Both the position numbers and the translations under genes were made by a program. Positions 37,910-49,454 of a DNA stretch of 64,000 bases are shown here, one piece after another. Under the pieces are notes generated by a model. It ran no database searches. It was not told the DNA's origin and saw nothing but the letters and a program-made list of their open reading frames with translations. This DNA comes from Loxodes magnus (Eukaryota; Ciliophora; Karyorelictea; Loxodida; Loxodidae). Numbering within the stretch: position 1 is the stretch's first letter; every line of letters starts with the position of its first letter. Location of the stretch: positions 682,001 to 746,000 of the forward strand of contig CAMPDV010000057.1 in the NCBI GenBank assembly GCA_946699065.1, in the 5' to 3' direction.

Positions 37910-38849
37910 TCAAATGTTTATCCTGCTATTGGCTCTCTCCACTTATTTTCTATGATTAACTCATCTTTTCTTCGCTTTGTACTGGAGTCTTTTTAATTAT
38001 TTTCTTTTGATTTGGATCGATAGGCTGATGAACTAATTATTCAGTGAATTTGTCATATAGTTGCTCGTTTTTGAATTTTAGCCTTATTTCTCTATTACTG
38101 AGTTGTAGTTTAATGTATAAGCTTTGTCTATTCTTGATGAGTATACAAAGAACTTTGTCGTATTAAGGCTAAGCTGTTCCTATTTGATTGAACAGCATTT
38201 TTTGCTCTGGGTAATACTGAACTTTTCCTGCTTTCCAGCTAGGCTCTGCATATTCCTTTACATATATTTCAACTTCATAGAATAACTTACCTGGAATAAT
38301 ATTTCCTTTAACGTCTGAAATATTCTCACTAAAACCTTTCGCTGAAAATTAAAGTAAAGATGATTGGTACTTCTAGAGTTTCAAAGGGTCTATGTGATTA
38401 CAATGGTTGAGAGCAATTTGTGTGGCTAGTAAGCTAATTCTATGAAAGATAGAAAACATAACTAGCTCATATTTAGATATTACTTAGTCAAAAAACTCAT
38501 GCATTCCTTAAAATTTATGCTTATTCACTTTGTAAATCTGAACTTAGATGTTACTACTAGGGAAAAGCATATAAACATAAAATAGTAGCTTTAAAATCCA
38601 AGATCCTCATATTCATCCGAAAACGAAATCGTAAATAGGTATCATCGACATCAGGAAAGCAGTAATCGCCAACTTCAGTAAAAAGAACTTTTTTACTTTG
38701 GAATTTTTAAGTCTCTTAAAGCAATAATAGGCAAGGTATAAGTAAAAGCATTGTCTGAAGTAAAGTCTTACATTATGAAGTTCGAAATTGACATTTTTAT
38801 GTTAATTAGGAAAATTAGATTACTTAAGAGAGGCTAAGAAATTATTCAT
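37910..38849 (-). CDS. REEP/TB2-DP1/HVA22-like ER membrane protein
   Basis: From MNNFLASLKQ at 38849 the frame contains two adjacent hydrophobic segments: KLAITAFLMSMIPIYDFVFG and WILKLLFYVYMLFPSSN. Then comes IQVQIYKVNKHKF. The order of helix pair, P-x-Y, and a long second helix ending in a P and a basic/aromatic run resembles the TB2/DP1/HVA22 membrane-shaping domain. A cytosolic region of about 200 aa follows (FYEVEIYVKEYAEPSWKAGK, LYIKLQLSNREIRLKF), possibly a small beta-rich domain, and then a Gln/Lys-rich tail. The end is unclear: small GT...AG choices in the tail lead to TGA codons between about 37.7 and 37.91 kb. An upstream in-frame ATG (about 38.97 kb) would add a hydrophobic stretch. 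Family call is by resemblance only. Confidence 0.5.
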
Positions 38850-39658
38850 ATTAATAGAACGGTAGTTACTATAATAAACTATAAAGTAAGTGTAAATTAA
38901 ACCCTAAATAAACTATTAATAGTTATATTTAAATGCTATCAACTTAATCTTTAAAAACATTAACTAGTTCATTAATATCCTTCTATCCTTAATGTCGCGA
39001 TTAATGTTACTATGCACCCCCTTATAGAAAATTATTTACCAAAGAAATTCTATATACTTTTGATTAGGGAGTGTTAGCTTACCATAGTGAAGTTAGAAAA
39101 TATTATTATATATAGACATAATAGAATTTTCTTGTGATATAATGTTTCTAAATGCAAAATTATAGGAACTATTGGTCAAAACCTATAAGATAGATATTGT
39201 ATTACTGCTTTTAAATAGGTAGCAAAGTAATAAAAGGTATTTAAAACGAAATTAATGAAGAGCATAAATTATATATTTAAAGTTACTTGCTTAAATGCTT
39301 CTAGCTTAATAAATCCATTCTGACTTTTGAAATATAGTTCAGCTTATTAGCAGTTTTTCATAATTTCTTCGTTTTTATTATCATTACAATCTTATAGCAT
39401 AATCATCAGATTGATAAATGCTTACTACAAGTATATATTTAATATACTTAGTACTAAAATTTTAAAGAAAGAGTATTTAAGTATTATGAATTACTTAGAT
39501 TGCTAGAAGGTTGAATAGATTAATATTGAATGAGCTAAAGAGCTAGAAGAGTGAATAAGCAAGAATTAAATTTGATTATAAGAGGAAAAATAGAAAGAAG
39601 ATTTAAATTTAAAGGGAAATCTTTAAGAAATATTATAGGTTTGATTATAAGTTTAAAT
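38850..39658. other. Divergent intergenic region
   Basis: It separates the minus-strand REEP-like gene from the plus-strand coiled-coil gene, so it should hold the promoters of both. I see no distinctive motif beyond generally high AT content. Confidence 0.4.
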
Positions 39659-40720
39659 ATGGATTAGGCGGCAGAATTACGCAAAGGGATTTAAAATCTT
39701 CAGCAAGATGTATAGGCATTCTAAAATGAATATGAAGGGATTTAGCATGAAATAAAAAACGTGCTTGAAAAGGAGGAAAACCTTTTGAACATTTAAAAGA
39801 ATATTAAAGAAGAGTTAGAAATTTAGATTTAAAAACTAGAGAAAGAGAACAGAATAAAAGCTTAAACTTTGTAAGAAATGGAATAAAAAATAGATGAATA
39901 TAAAACTCATCAGCTTAAAAATTTAGAGCTAGATGAAAAGCTGAATTAACTTGTAAAACTGAATAATGAATTAAAGTAATAATAATAAAGTATTAACTAG
40001 AAGAATAAGGAAATATAGTAGAGTAAAAAGGAATACGAAGAGATCGAGGAATAGTATTAGTCTCTTACTCAATAGGTTCAAGAATAAGAGGCTAATTTAG
40101 AGGAACTTCAAAAATAAATAAACGAACTTAAATCTGAGAATTAAAGTTAAAAAGAAGAGACCATTTAAATTGAGGAATAAATTTAAGCTTTAAACTAAAT
40201 AAAATAGGAAAAATCAAATTGGTATTAGAACTATCAAGATTTGGTGAAGGAATTAGACTAACTTTAGGAAGAATAGAAGACGTATAGCAAAAAACTTTAA
40301 TAAGAACAAGAAAAGAAAAAGCTTAGAGCTCTAAAATAATAAAAGGAAGAAGAAGAATATAGTTAATAAGTGGCAACTTTATAAAATGAGGAATAATAAT
40401 TACAAAAATTTGTTAATCAGTAATAATAAGAAATAGAGAAGTAATATTAGCAGCTAAATGCTCTTAACAATCAAATGCAAGCCAAGTAAAGGGAGCTTTA
40501 GATCTAGAAAGAGTAACTTAGTAAAGACAGCATTAAAAATACATCTTTTATGTTTATTTTAATGCTGATAGGGATTATAACTGGAATTTATGTGTATCGT
40601 TTTCTAGAGAGCTTTGTATAACTTGTTTTTTAATTCTAAAAAATCAATAAATATAAATATTTAAGGTTTTTTTCTTATTTGAAGGTTATCTCCATAATTA
40701 ATTGCCCATGGTGGAGTTGA
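39659..40720 (+). CDS. Long coiled-coil protein with C-terminal membrane anchor
   Basis: 353 aa. The start MDQAAELRKGIQNLQQDV is followed by nearly 290 residues of continuous Gln/Glu/Lys/Leu heptads (LEKEENLLNIQKNIKEELEI and similar), with no helix breaker until one hydrophobic helix at about residues 296-316 (FMFILMLIGIITGIYVY). The remaining ~35 residues are hydrophobic/basic. The stop is TGA at 40718-40720. This is the layout of tail-anchored tethers such as golgins or SLMAP-like proteins, but the sequence itself does not identify the family. Most Gln codons are TAA/TAG, so standard translation hides the gene. It converges with the tubulin acetyltransferase gene, whose stop lies about 31 bp away. 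Confidence 0.75.
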
Positions 40721-40751
40721 ACTCCATTTGTTGTTTTTTTATTAAAATTGT

Positions 40752-41752
40752 TCATTATTTTACGATTATATAATCCTATTTTAAACTCCATATTAATTCT
40801 ACCTATTGTCTGCTGCTTAACTGCTTGATCGATATTTATTACTAAAACTTCCATATATTGCATTACTACTTTAATATGGGTTTGAGTTCTAAATGACAGA
40901 TATGGATTTTTATTTATTATTAGTAGACTGTGGGAGTTGTTGTTAGTTTCTATTTGGAAATTAAAGTGAATCTCTATCTGAACTTGCTGCACTCATAATT
41001 TATCTACCAGTATTTTAAATTGTTTTTGTGTTATTACTTAGCTAGCTATATATTTAGGAGTTTTACTACAAGCTTTGGCTAGTCAAAGGAAATTACTTTC
41101 GCAAATTGTTTTATATTGTTGGAGGGCGAATTCCTGCTGGTATCTGATTTGTTAGGAATCCGTTTTAATTTTGTGAAACAGCTGGTACTTTTACTTCTTA
41201 TAATGACGACTGAAAATATTACTAGAAAACTACAAAGTTGTTGCTCTAAGGTACATAGTTAGCAAGACCATAGTGCTTTTTTAAAAATCCAAATAGAAGA
41301 GGACTAGGTCTATCATAAGCTAACTTATCAGGAGAAATGTTTTCATTTGCTAGCATATACTCGAAAATCTATTTACCTTATCCTGATCTTTAGCAACTTT
41401 CATGAACATAGAAGTCTAATACACAAAGAGGCATTATTTCCTTAAAATGGCCATATTCATTTCTAATAAACAATCTCTTTCTTCCAATTTTAATGAAGCC
41501 AATACTGGTATTATCTTTAGCTTTCATATACACTTTATTATCTGATTATAGTATTTTATCAGTAGTCGTAATAACAGCTCCCAAACCCTAAGCACGTGCA
41601 CTAGCCTATCCCATTTTATCAACAACTTCTTAAACTTAATTATTTCAGAACTGAGGTTTCTTGGTGTTAAATGACTATTAAGGAGCTTATAAAATAGAAA
41701 AGCCTTCATTATTACTTAGCAATACTTTCTCAACATTAAAATTGAACTCCAT
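40752..41752 (-). CDS. ATAT1: Alpha-tubulin N-acetyltransferase (MEC-17/ATAT1 family)
   Basis: 327 aa with one 17-nt intron (40786-40802). The enzyme acetylates a luminal lysine (Lys40) of alpha-tubulin in stable microtubules such as cilia, using acetyl-CoA. The family signature is nearly complete: MEFNF at the start, [20 protein letters not shown] (about residues 38-57), [35 protein letters not shown] with the conserved Asp, RSGQGKQIFEYML (acetyl-CoA loop), [20 protein letters not shown], and YVPQSNNFVVF. The rest is a Gln/Asn/Ser-rich disordered tail, as in other ATATs. With the intron removed the frame ends in TGA at 40752-40754. Without it there is no in-frame TGA for more than 1 kb. Confidence 0.92.
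40786..40802 (-). other. Probable 17-nt intron near the 3' end of the tubulin acetyltransferase gene
   Basis: On the minus strand it starts GTAGAATTAATA and ends GGAG. Removing it brings a TGA into frame 11 codons later and keeps this gene from running antisense through the whole coiled-coil gene. The 3' splice site is less typical than in the other introns, so this one needs transcript support. Confidence 0.5.
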
Positions 41753-42089
41753 TTCTTATTCTATACAACTAATTCTATTTTTCACTTCTTTTCATTGTTA
41801 AAAAGTGAAATTTCAATAATCGCATTTTCTCTATTTTAACTCTAAGATATTACATTGAGGATATTTATAATTATAGCTACTATTCTCCCTTAGTCTATTT
41901 TAAACATTATCTTTCTTTTTATATGAATAACTAAACCTTCCTTCTTTTGTATTATTTAGGATATGAAGTAATGAGGAAGAAGATACAGAGAGATAAGAAA
42001 AAGTTAGCGACTTAAGTATTTAGATCTTACTATTCTAGATTATTAAACTCTTTTCTATATCTTCAGAGTTTTCTCAGATATATAAAATA
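41753..42089. promoter_or_regulatory. Putative bidirectional promoter
   Basis: These 337 bp separate two divergent starts: the tubulin acetyltransferase (minus) and the small lysine-rich protein (plus). Both promoters must lie here. The sequence is mixed AT-rich with no box I can assign. Confidence 0.4.
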
Positions 42090-42572
42090 ATGGCAGAAAA
42101 GCTTCCTAAAATAGATCTCAATATAATTAGATAGAAGCTGTGAAAAGAGAAAGAAAATAAAGTTTAAATATCGCTAAAAAGCAAAGAGTAGAAGAAACAA
42201 AAGGAGGAGTAATAATTACGAGATAAGCTGAGAAATGAAATAACTCAATCCATAAAGAAAAAGAAAATCTTCTTTAGAGATAAAATTATTGCTTTGTAAT
42301 TTAAGAAACTCAAATTTCCTAACTAAACATCATGTGAAAGATTATTAAGAAAGCGTAGAAAAGACTCTTATACCTTAGAGAAATTAAAACTCTAGCATGA
42401 CTTGACTGAGACAATTTATGAAGACATTCGACTACCGAACAAGTCGTTCCAGACTGTTTCTTCTCCTTAAAGTAATTACTCATCTTAAAAAAGATGGAAT
42501 GTGCATTTGTATAATCCCTATGGATTTAATATACCTAAAAGACAAGTCAATCTTAGCACAATTTACATTTGA
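42090..42572 (+). CDS. Small basic hypothetical protein
   Basis: 160 aa, no intron, start MAEKLPKIDLNIIRQKLWK, stop TGA at 42570-42572. Residues 15-70 are highly charged and probably helical (KEKENKVQISLKSKEQKKQK). Residues 70-115 are Lys/Arg-rich (FKKLKFPNQTSCERLLRKRR). The C-terminus is more structured (RWNVHLYNPYGFNIPKRQV). One Trp is TGA-encoded. I know no family. The high basic content would fit a nucleic-acid or microtubule-associated protein, but that is inference. Confidence 0.6.
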
Positions 42573-44827
42573 TTGATTGAATGGTTACAAAATTCAAGCT
42601 GTTGAACTTTGGTAATTAAATCTATTTTATTTGATTTCTATTTAATTAACAGAAACTAAGAAGGCTAACAAAATCTCTTTCTTCTATATCAAATCAAAAC
42701 ATTACTTACCTCCTCTCTCCACTCTATTTACCCTTCATACACTTATACCATTATTCTATTATTGATTTCTTTCTTAAAAGATAATTTCTTATATCTAAAG
42801 AAACTAAAAGTGTGGTTAAGTAACTTATCTCATAAATAGGTAAAATAAGTTAAGCAGATAAGCAAAATAATGATATAGTAGTAATTTTAAATAGATAGTA
42901 ATAAAATGGGCTAAATTTTATAAAGCGTTAGTTATTTTAACTAATGGCTGTGTATCTGCTAAGAAACTATAACTTATTCGAGATTCTTCTTTCTAATACT
43001 ATTCAAATTCTTGTTTCAAAGGATTTAAATTTAAGTTGCTAGCCCTTAATTAATTTCTAAGTTTTGTTTCAGGAAATCTTAAATATAAGCTATCTTTAGA
43101 TTAAGAAAATATAATGAAAAATAAAAACTAGAATTTAAGTTAATTAAATTGGAAGCTGTAAATGTAGCAAAATATTTTAAACCCTTTCAAATATTTCATA
43201 GTAATAATGGTAAACTAAATAATCTTAGCGTTAAGGAAAAATAAAACAATATATAACTGAAGGTAAAATTACAGTATAAGCTTATATAGAATTAAGTAGA
43301 AGAAATTCTGATGATTTTTTTAAAGATTAGTAGAGAAAAACTTTAAGCTACAAATCTTCTTAAGTAAATATAAGCAAGTAATAAAACCATATAATTAATA
43401 ACCAAAGGTGAGTTTCAAACTGGATTAATAGAGAAGAGAATTACTATTATCTATATTTATTAATGAAATATTGAAATTATTAAGATTTTTCAGGCTTTAG
43501 AAAGCATTTAAAGCTTATAAATTTTACTATTATATAAATAACTAAATAAGGACATTAAATAAGGCCTTAATTAAATATTAAGAGTCTTACCAAATTTTAT
43601 GCTTAATAAACTAATAAATTAGTGAAGAGCATGATCAAGCTAAAATTAAGACAGTTTATTGGAAGATATTTTTATTGATTGTAAGGCAAAATGTTAAATA
43701 GTTGTATATTCTCTGAACTTAAAGATCTAAGTAATTTTAATTACATGAAGCTAAGCTTAATTTAAGAGAAAGGCACAAATAAATATCTTTATAATAATTT
43801 ACCAAATAGAGCTATTAGAATATTTTACTAAGTAATCAAAATATTTTTAAGCAACTTTAATTTAAATTAATAGTTATTAAAGACTCGAAGCTCGAAGAAG
43901 TGCTTAGCTAAATGGCATTTAGCCTTAATGGCTTAACTATTCACATAAAAGTAAATTTTACAGAGTGATAGTAAATTGTATAATTATCGTGGAAAGCATT
44001 TTAAACCTTAATTATATAGTATTAATATTCATTTTTTAAGACTATATAAAAAAGCTTCTTTCCTCCTATTAATTTATTGATAAATATAATTAAGAGAAAT
44101 TCAATCTTAAAATTCTTAAAGCACAGTAAAAATAAAGTTGTTCATGATTATTAATTTTCATAATAATCAATCCAGATCAGAAATATATAGTTTCTTAATA
44201 AGCACTTTATATTAAATTCTTATAGGGTTATTTAATTAACTTACTAGCTATTTGTTTGGTTGTGAGACTTTTTAATTAATCAAATATCTTTCGAAGTACT
44301 TCTATCACTTCATTAAATAGAAGCTTTTTAATTAGTTTCATAAATGTTGCTAGTTCCTTATACCTAACAATATTAGCTCTATTCTAGTTTATAATCTAAA
44401 AGCTTTTAAACAGAAGGAATGAAAAAGCCTTATAAATAAATAATAAGCTTCACCTATTTTAGGAATTACTAAATATAGGTAGTAAATATATCTATTAACT
44501 ACTTTTAAAATAAAGAGATATCATATTTGATTAGTATTAAATAATCAGAGTTAAAGAGTGTTTATAGATGCTAATAGAAAGTGAAATCACTATAATAAGC
44601 TAATTATGTTAAAAAATTAAATTATTATATTATAACCAAGTAAGATACTCTCACTTCTATCTTCAAATACGAAGAGTTTATATCTATAACAAAAGTATTA
44701 TATGACTAGTACCTGAGTTTGAATATATTTGTTGTTGAGTATAGAGAAAAAGTTTTTATATGTAAAGATGAAGTTTAGTTTAAGAGGAAAAGACAAATTT
44801 AATGTTTTGTTTAATTAAAACAATTCA
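42573..44827. other. Long spacer without a recognised gene
   Basis: Several frames stay open for long stretches in the ciliate code, as expected by chance when only TGA can stop. None shows a motif or charge pattern typical of the neighbouring real genes. The right end is the 3' flank of the TRIP12-like gene. Confidence 0.4.
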
Positions 44828-47800
44828 TCAAGACAAATGAAAGCTTACATTTCCTTCACTCATTGCATAGTAAAGCTATCTCTTCATAATTGATGGATCG
44901 CTATAGTCAGGCAGCTTCAAATAGTGCTGGCAAGTCATAGCAGAAGGTAAATATTCGTCTGGTGCTAGTCCAGAATCTAAAGGCAGCTTTTTCACTACAG
45001 TTAATTTTGGATTTAAAAATTTAAGTCCACCTAATGGAAGTCTGGGTGTTCCAGTCACAAAAGACAAAAATAACCTTTTTTCACTATCTGACATAATTAC
45101 AAGCAGCTCTAAAAAGTTCTTAAAAGTAGATGAATTCTAATCGTAGCCATGAGAAGCCTGTACTGTATCATGCAAAAGTTCAAGAGTTCAATCAAGACCA
45201 CTCTAACCTGCAATAACTTCTTCTAGCTCTTCTTCTTTAAAGACTCGTAATCTTGAGATAGGAAATAGTCTTTCAAATCCTGTCACGAAAGCTTTGATTT
45301 ACTACTTCACTCCATCCAACTATATTAATGCTTACAATCGTAAATTTAATAACAAAATCTATATATTCACTCAAGTTATCCCCCGTTACTGTTCTATTTC
45401 TTCCTCCACTTATTAGTTCAATGTCATATCCCGGTACCACAAACGTTAGCTCCATATCTTTTATTTTAATTTCCTGTATTTAGAAGTTACCTTGTAAGTC
45501 AAGTTAGCTAGCTACTACTCCTTGAGAATCTTATCCATAGTAAAGTCTGATTTGATTGCTTCGCTTTTTTGCACAATTAGATAGAATTCCATTAAAGTAC
45601 GAGCCAACTCTTTATCTATTAGCATCAAATCTTTAAAGTTAAGATCTTAATCCAAAGCGATTTTTCAGAAGACAGGATTAAAAGGCATGTCAATTATTCT
45701 ATCATCCATTAGCGATTTAGCTATCAAAGCACCCATGAATTCCCAAACTTCTTAGTCTATCGTTACAGATGGACATGGAAATAGACCAAATACTTAGTCT
45801 CTTCAAATTGTCAGAGATCTTAGTTTTTTAGCTATTTCATTATAGTATTCTAGAGTTGGACCTATTCCAGTGCCAACTTCATCGATAAATTCGAATTCGA
45901 GAAGTCCTGATTTAAGTAAATTTCAATCCTAAAAGAATTTTATCGACTGATCTAGAATTCTGCCTCTATTAATCTTAAGCTTTTAACGCATGAGACGTAT
46001 GTTATAAGTTTCCTTATGTTTAGAAGCGAGAAAAGTTAGACTACGAGGAGCTCCAAAGCTCATTGTTCTAAAAAGCTAAACTCTAGTGCTAAAAGTGAAT
46101 AAAAATTGATTGTAACTAGAAAGTTTTGTACACCATTCAGGAACCATTCCTCCACAAACAGCTAAAGGATCTTACATTTATTTCTAAAGCAAAGCGCTTA
46201 GTTTATTATTCACAAATTACTAAGCATTCAATTAACTAACTCCGTTTATTTCATTATTCAAAAACTATTTGAATGGAGATTAGTTGGAGAATATGAAATC
46301 GATGTTTGAATTGAGAATATAAAGTAGCTTAAGCAATTTAATAGCATAAAGGTTGTCATTTATTCCCACTTCATTTGCTTGTTTAATATAATTCCTATAT
46401 ACAATTATAGGGTTTATACTGACTTAGTTATATTATATGTTTTGAATTTCTTATAATTCATTGAAGCTGAATTTGAATATTAAGTTTAGGTCCTCTTATT
46501 TACTCTAAATCTCAAAGACAGTCATGGTTTTAGGAAGTTTTTCTCCAGATTTATTGTAAATTTGAAGTTTAGGCAATTATTCAGTCTATATTTCTGTTTC
46601 ATTGAAAAGTTCTTGTTCACTATTTTCAATATCAATCATAATATCTTCTTCCATATAATCCTCACTATCTTCTAGATGGTTCATATGTAAATCTTTAGAT
46701 CTTTGCTTAGGATATGCAAGTCGTTCTAAATCTCTTTTAGTTCTGATCTTTTGGAGGGATTCTATAATTTATTCTACTGTGTTATATTATTCAACAGTTA
46801 GAAGAAATGAAGAAACTTCTTAAAACATACAATTTTTTTCCTGGATTTATTATCAAATGCTCTCAGACATTAACTACTGGCTTTGTGTATCCAGACACTC
46901 ATCTTTCTTATATGTCAATTTTACTTTTGTTCTTTGTATTAGAGTTCTGATTCCGTAAATTGGAGTTTACTCTTTACTACTTTGAGATTCATATAATAAA
47001 ACTCCTAATTTCTGAGAATTTCTAAAGGCTTTAGAAAGTTGGTCGATAAGGGTAGTTAGCAAGCTTTAATGAGACTCAAATTACTAGAAGAAGATTTGGA
47101 ATCTCTTGATGAGAATTGAAAACTGCTATTAGTTCCATTAGTCACTTAATGTACTTTAGAAAGGAGGACTTGTTAGTCAGTTCCACAAAATTTCAGGTAC
47201 AGAGGCTTGGATAAGCTCATAGGTAGTAACTTTTTTACCGATTATTTCAACCAATTAGGCTATAAGAATCTAGCCAGTTTCTTCACTTTACATACTATTG
47301 GCAATTAACCTCATGACTGCTTTTAACTACTTCAAATCTTCAAATTCCTCACTAACATCCATGAAAAATACATTTTTGAGCTTGTTTGCTTCATCTGCTA
47401 TAGCTTATTTTTGCACAGTGATTTCGTTTTACTCGCTTTATTTTTTTATCTATACTATTTCTTGCATATAGTGTCTTAACTCTTTTCTTCCTTAGCTAAC
47501 TAATTCTGGAGGATCTTCAAAATTTCATGCGTTAAATGGCTTTGCATTGATACTTTCTGGCTAACTAGCTGAAGGAGGATTTTATTCTTTCTTATGCTTC
47601 TAAATTTCTCTCTCTAAATGAGAATATGTTTAAGATCCTCTGCCTCTGCTCTTTCCTCTTCCTCTAAATCCAGTTGACTGAACTTCTGCAGATTGCTACT
47701 TGAAGACATTATACTACTAATAAGACTTTTATTCAGTCAAAGCTTGATGTTACTCTTAAATTTTCTGTTATATATCTTAAAAAACATCCTAGAAGTGCTT

Positions 47801-49454
47801 AAATCTGGAAGACTGGTATTTTTTATCAGAAAGGAAAGACTCTAAGGGAGGATAAGGATCTCTTTATTTGCGAGGGACAAAGCCAGTAGTAAATTCAAGG
47901 TCTTTAGCATTACAAAGTCTGTAAATTTCAGCAGTAACTCCTTCACGTACTAATTAAGCTCTAATTTCGTTTCCTAATTTTTAAATCAAAATTTAAATAA
48001 TTTAGAGAGACTATCTTACAGTGTTTATTTCCTATGATTGAAGAAGTTCTACGAGAAAAGAACTTATTTCATGTCCTTTCTAATTTCCAAGGTGCTAGAG
48101 TAATGCTTTTGAATCAAGGCTATTTACAAACTTTTCTAAGACTGTGAGACAGGATTACTTGAAAGTCTTATGTACATGATTTTCATAAACATAGGTGAGC
48201 TATGGCAAGATTGTTTAGGCAAGATTGTTGATAAGTTCAGGTCGAGTTGCGTAAAAGTTAAGCTTTTCTTAATCATTAGAGTTAGGCAGAATATCTTCCA
48301 AGAGTTGCATAATTTCTAAAATATACTAAACATTTTCACTCTAAAATAGCTACTGTAACAAAACTGAACCACCTAATCTAAAGAAATTTTCAACTGCACT
48401 ACTTGAATTCTAGCAAAGGATTCTTAGGATGTAGATTATTGTATCGAGCTGTATTTCGTTATAAAGAGATTGATTAAGCAACTCAAAAAGCCTCTCGAGC
48501 AGACCGAATTGAGTTATACTGTTGATGTTTTCAGTAATCTTACCTTAATCCATACGTTGTAAATTAGAAAGAACGTTCATGAAAAAAGTCAATACTTTTT
48601 CGCAGATTATCTTCTGGTCCTAGGTTTCTAAACTAAGTAATTGAAGTAATTTTGGTACGTTAGGGATTATTTATTCGTTCATAACTTGTTAAGAAAGGAC
48701 ATTCCTTGACAGGTTTACTGCTGTTTAAAGAATTATTTTCTATGTTTGCTGCTCAAAAAAATCAAAAAGATTAAGCATTCCAGTTATTCCACCAAATTGA
48801 ATTATTTAAGTAGTGTTTTCAAGAGATATTTTTTCTAGGCATTTTATAGTTCATTCAGCAATATCGAAATCAACGTTAAGTAATAGCTTCTCACATAATG
48901 GCTAAACTCCATTACAACCAATTATGGTTATTACTAGATTAGGCTAAATATCTATGAGATGTGTCAAGCACATTGTAGCATGCAAAGCAATTTCTGGAAT
49001 ATTGTCTTTAGTTAGACATGCGATTAAGGGAGTAATGAGTTAATCTATAGGAATATGCTGTAATGTATCTTCTTGAGCCATAGACAATTCATTAGACAAT
49101 GTAGTTACACCTTGCAATACGTCCATGTCGTCCATCGATTCAAGCTTGGCAATGACATCTTTATAGATGCTATGGAAAGAAGTCTATCTCTGGAATTCCG
49201 GAATGAATTAAGAATAAGGATCAAAGTATTCTGACATTTTGACTGGAATATATCTCTTTAATTTTCTAAATCAATATGGTTGAACTCAAAATAACTTACT
49301 TTTTTTTATTACTGTCAACCGAAGAAAATGATTCTGATGATAGATCTCTCTAAAATTATTAGCTCTTCTAATTCTTTGCATTTTGTTGTTTCTAATTTGG
49401 ATCACTTGACTCCTATGATCTAGATCTCTCGCGTTTTTGCTTTTAATGTTCCAT
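44828..49454 (-). CDS. TRIP12/UFD4-type HECT E3 ubiquitin ligase
   Basis: About 1,519 aa after removing introns at 49266-49299, 45474-45490 and 45320-45335. A basic, Ser-rich head (MEHQKQKRERSRSQESSD) leads into an armadillo/HEAT-like region (about residues 80-560) that starts like other TRIP12/UFD4 proteins. Next come an RGRGKSRGRG patch (about 640), a long middle region and a C-terminal HECT domain: GLLEFEFIDEVGTGIGPTLE, EVWEFMGALIAKSLMDDRII, and DMELTFVVPGYDIEL. The C-lobe carries PRLPLGGLKFLNP, the catalytic Cys (about residue 1486) in LPSAMTCQHYLKLPDYSDPS, and ends SFHLS. That matches the TRIP12 C-terminus closely. The stop is a double TGA. The family polyubiquitinates N-terminal ubiquitin-fusion and nuclear substrates. 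Confidence 0.92.
45320..45335 (-). other. 16-nt intron in the TRIP12-like gene
   Basis: On the minus strand it reads GTAAGCATTAATATAG. Removing it joins EYIDFVIKFTI to LDGVKQQIKAFVTGFERLFP. This restores the TRIP12 family pattern (LVIFWALNEGV...SFRDGFESVFP) that unspliced DNA breaks by a frame change. Confidence 0.9.
45474..45490 (-). other. 17-nt intron in the TRIP12-like gene
   Basis: On the minus strand it reads GTAACTTCTAAATACAG, with a CTAAA that could serve as branch point. Removing it joins QQLANLTYK to EIKIKDMELTFVVPGYD and restores the HECT frame. Confidence 0.9.
49266..49299 (-). other. Probable 34-nt intron at the 5' end of the TRIP12-like gene
   Basis: It starts GTAAGTTATTTTGAG and ends TTGATTTAG on the minus strand. 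Removing 34 nt joins an upstream Ser/Arg-rich exon that starts at 49454 to the frame of MSEYFDPYS (49237). If this is wrong, translation simply starts at 49237. It is twice the length of the other introns. Confidence 0.55.

Noticed and set aside
40675-40992. 105-codon conventional frame on the minus strand
   Set aside because: It is a wrong-frame reading of the Gln/Asn-rich tail of the tubulin acetyltransferase, which is read in another frame with TAA/TAG as Gln.
43200-44800. Long open stretches in two plus-strand frames
   Set aside because: No domain and no preferred frame. They look like chance openness under the ciliate code.
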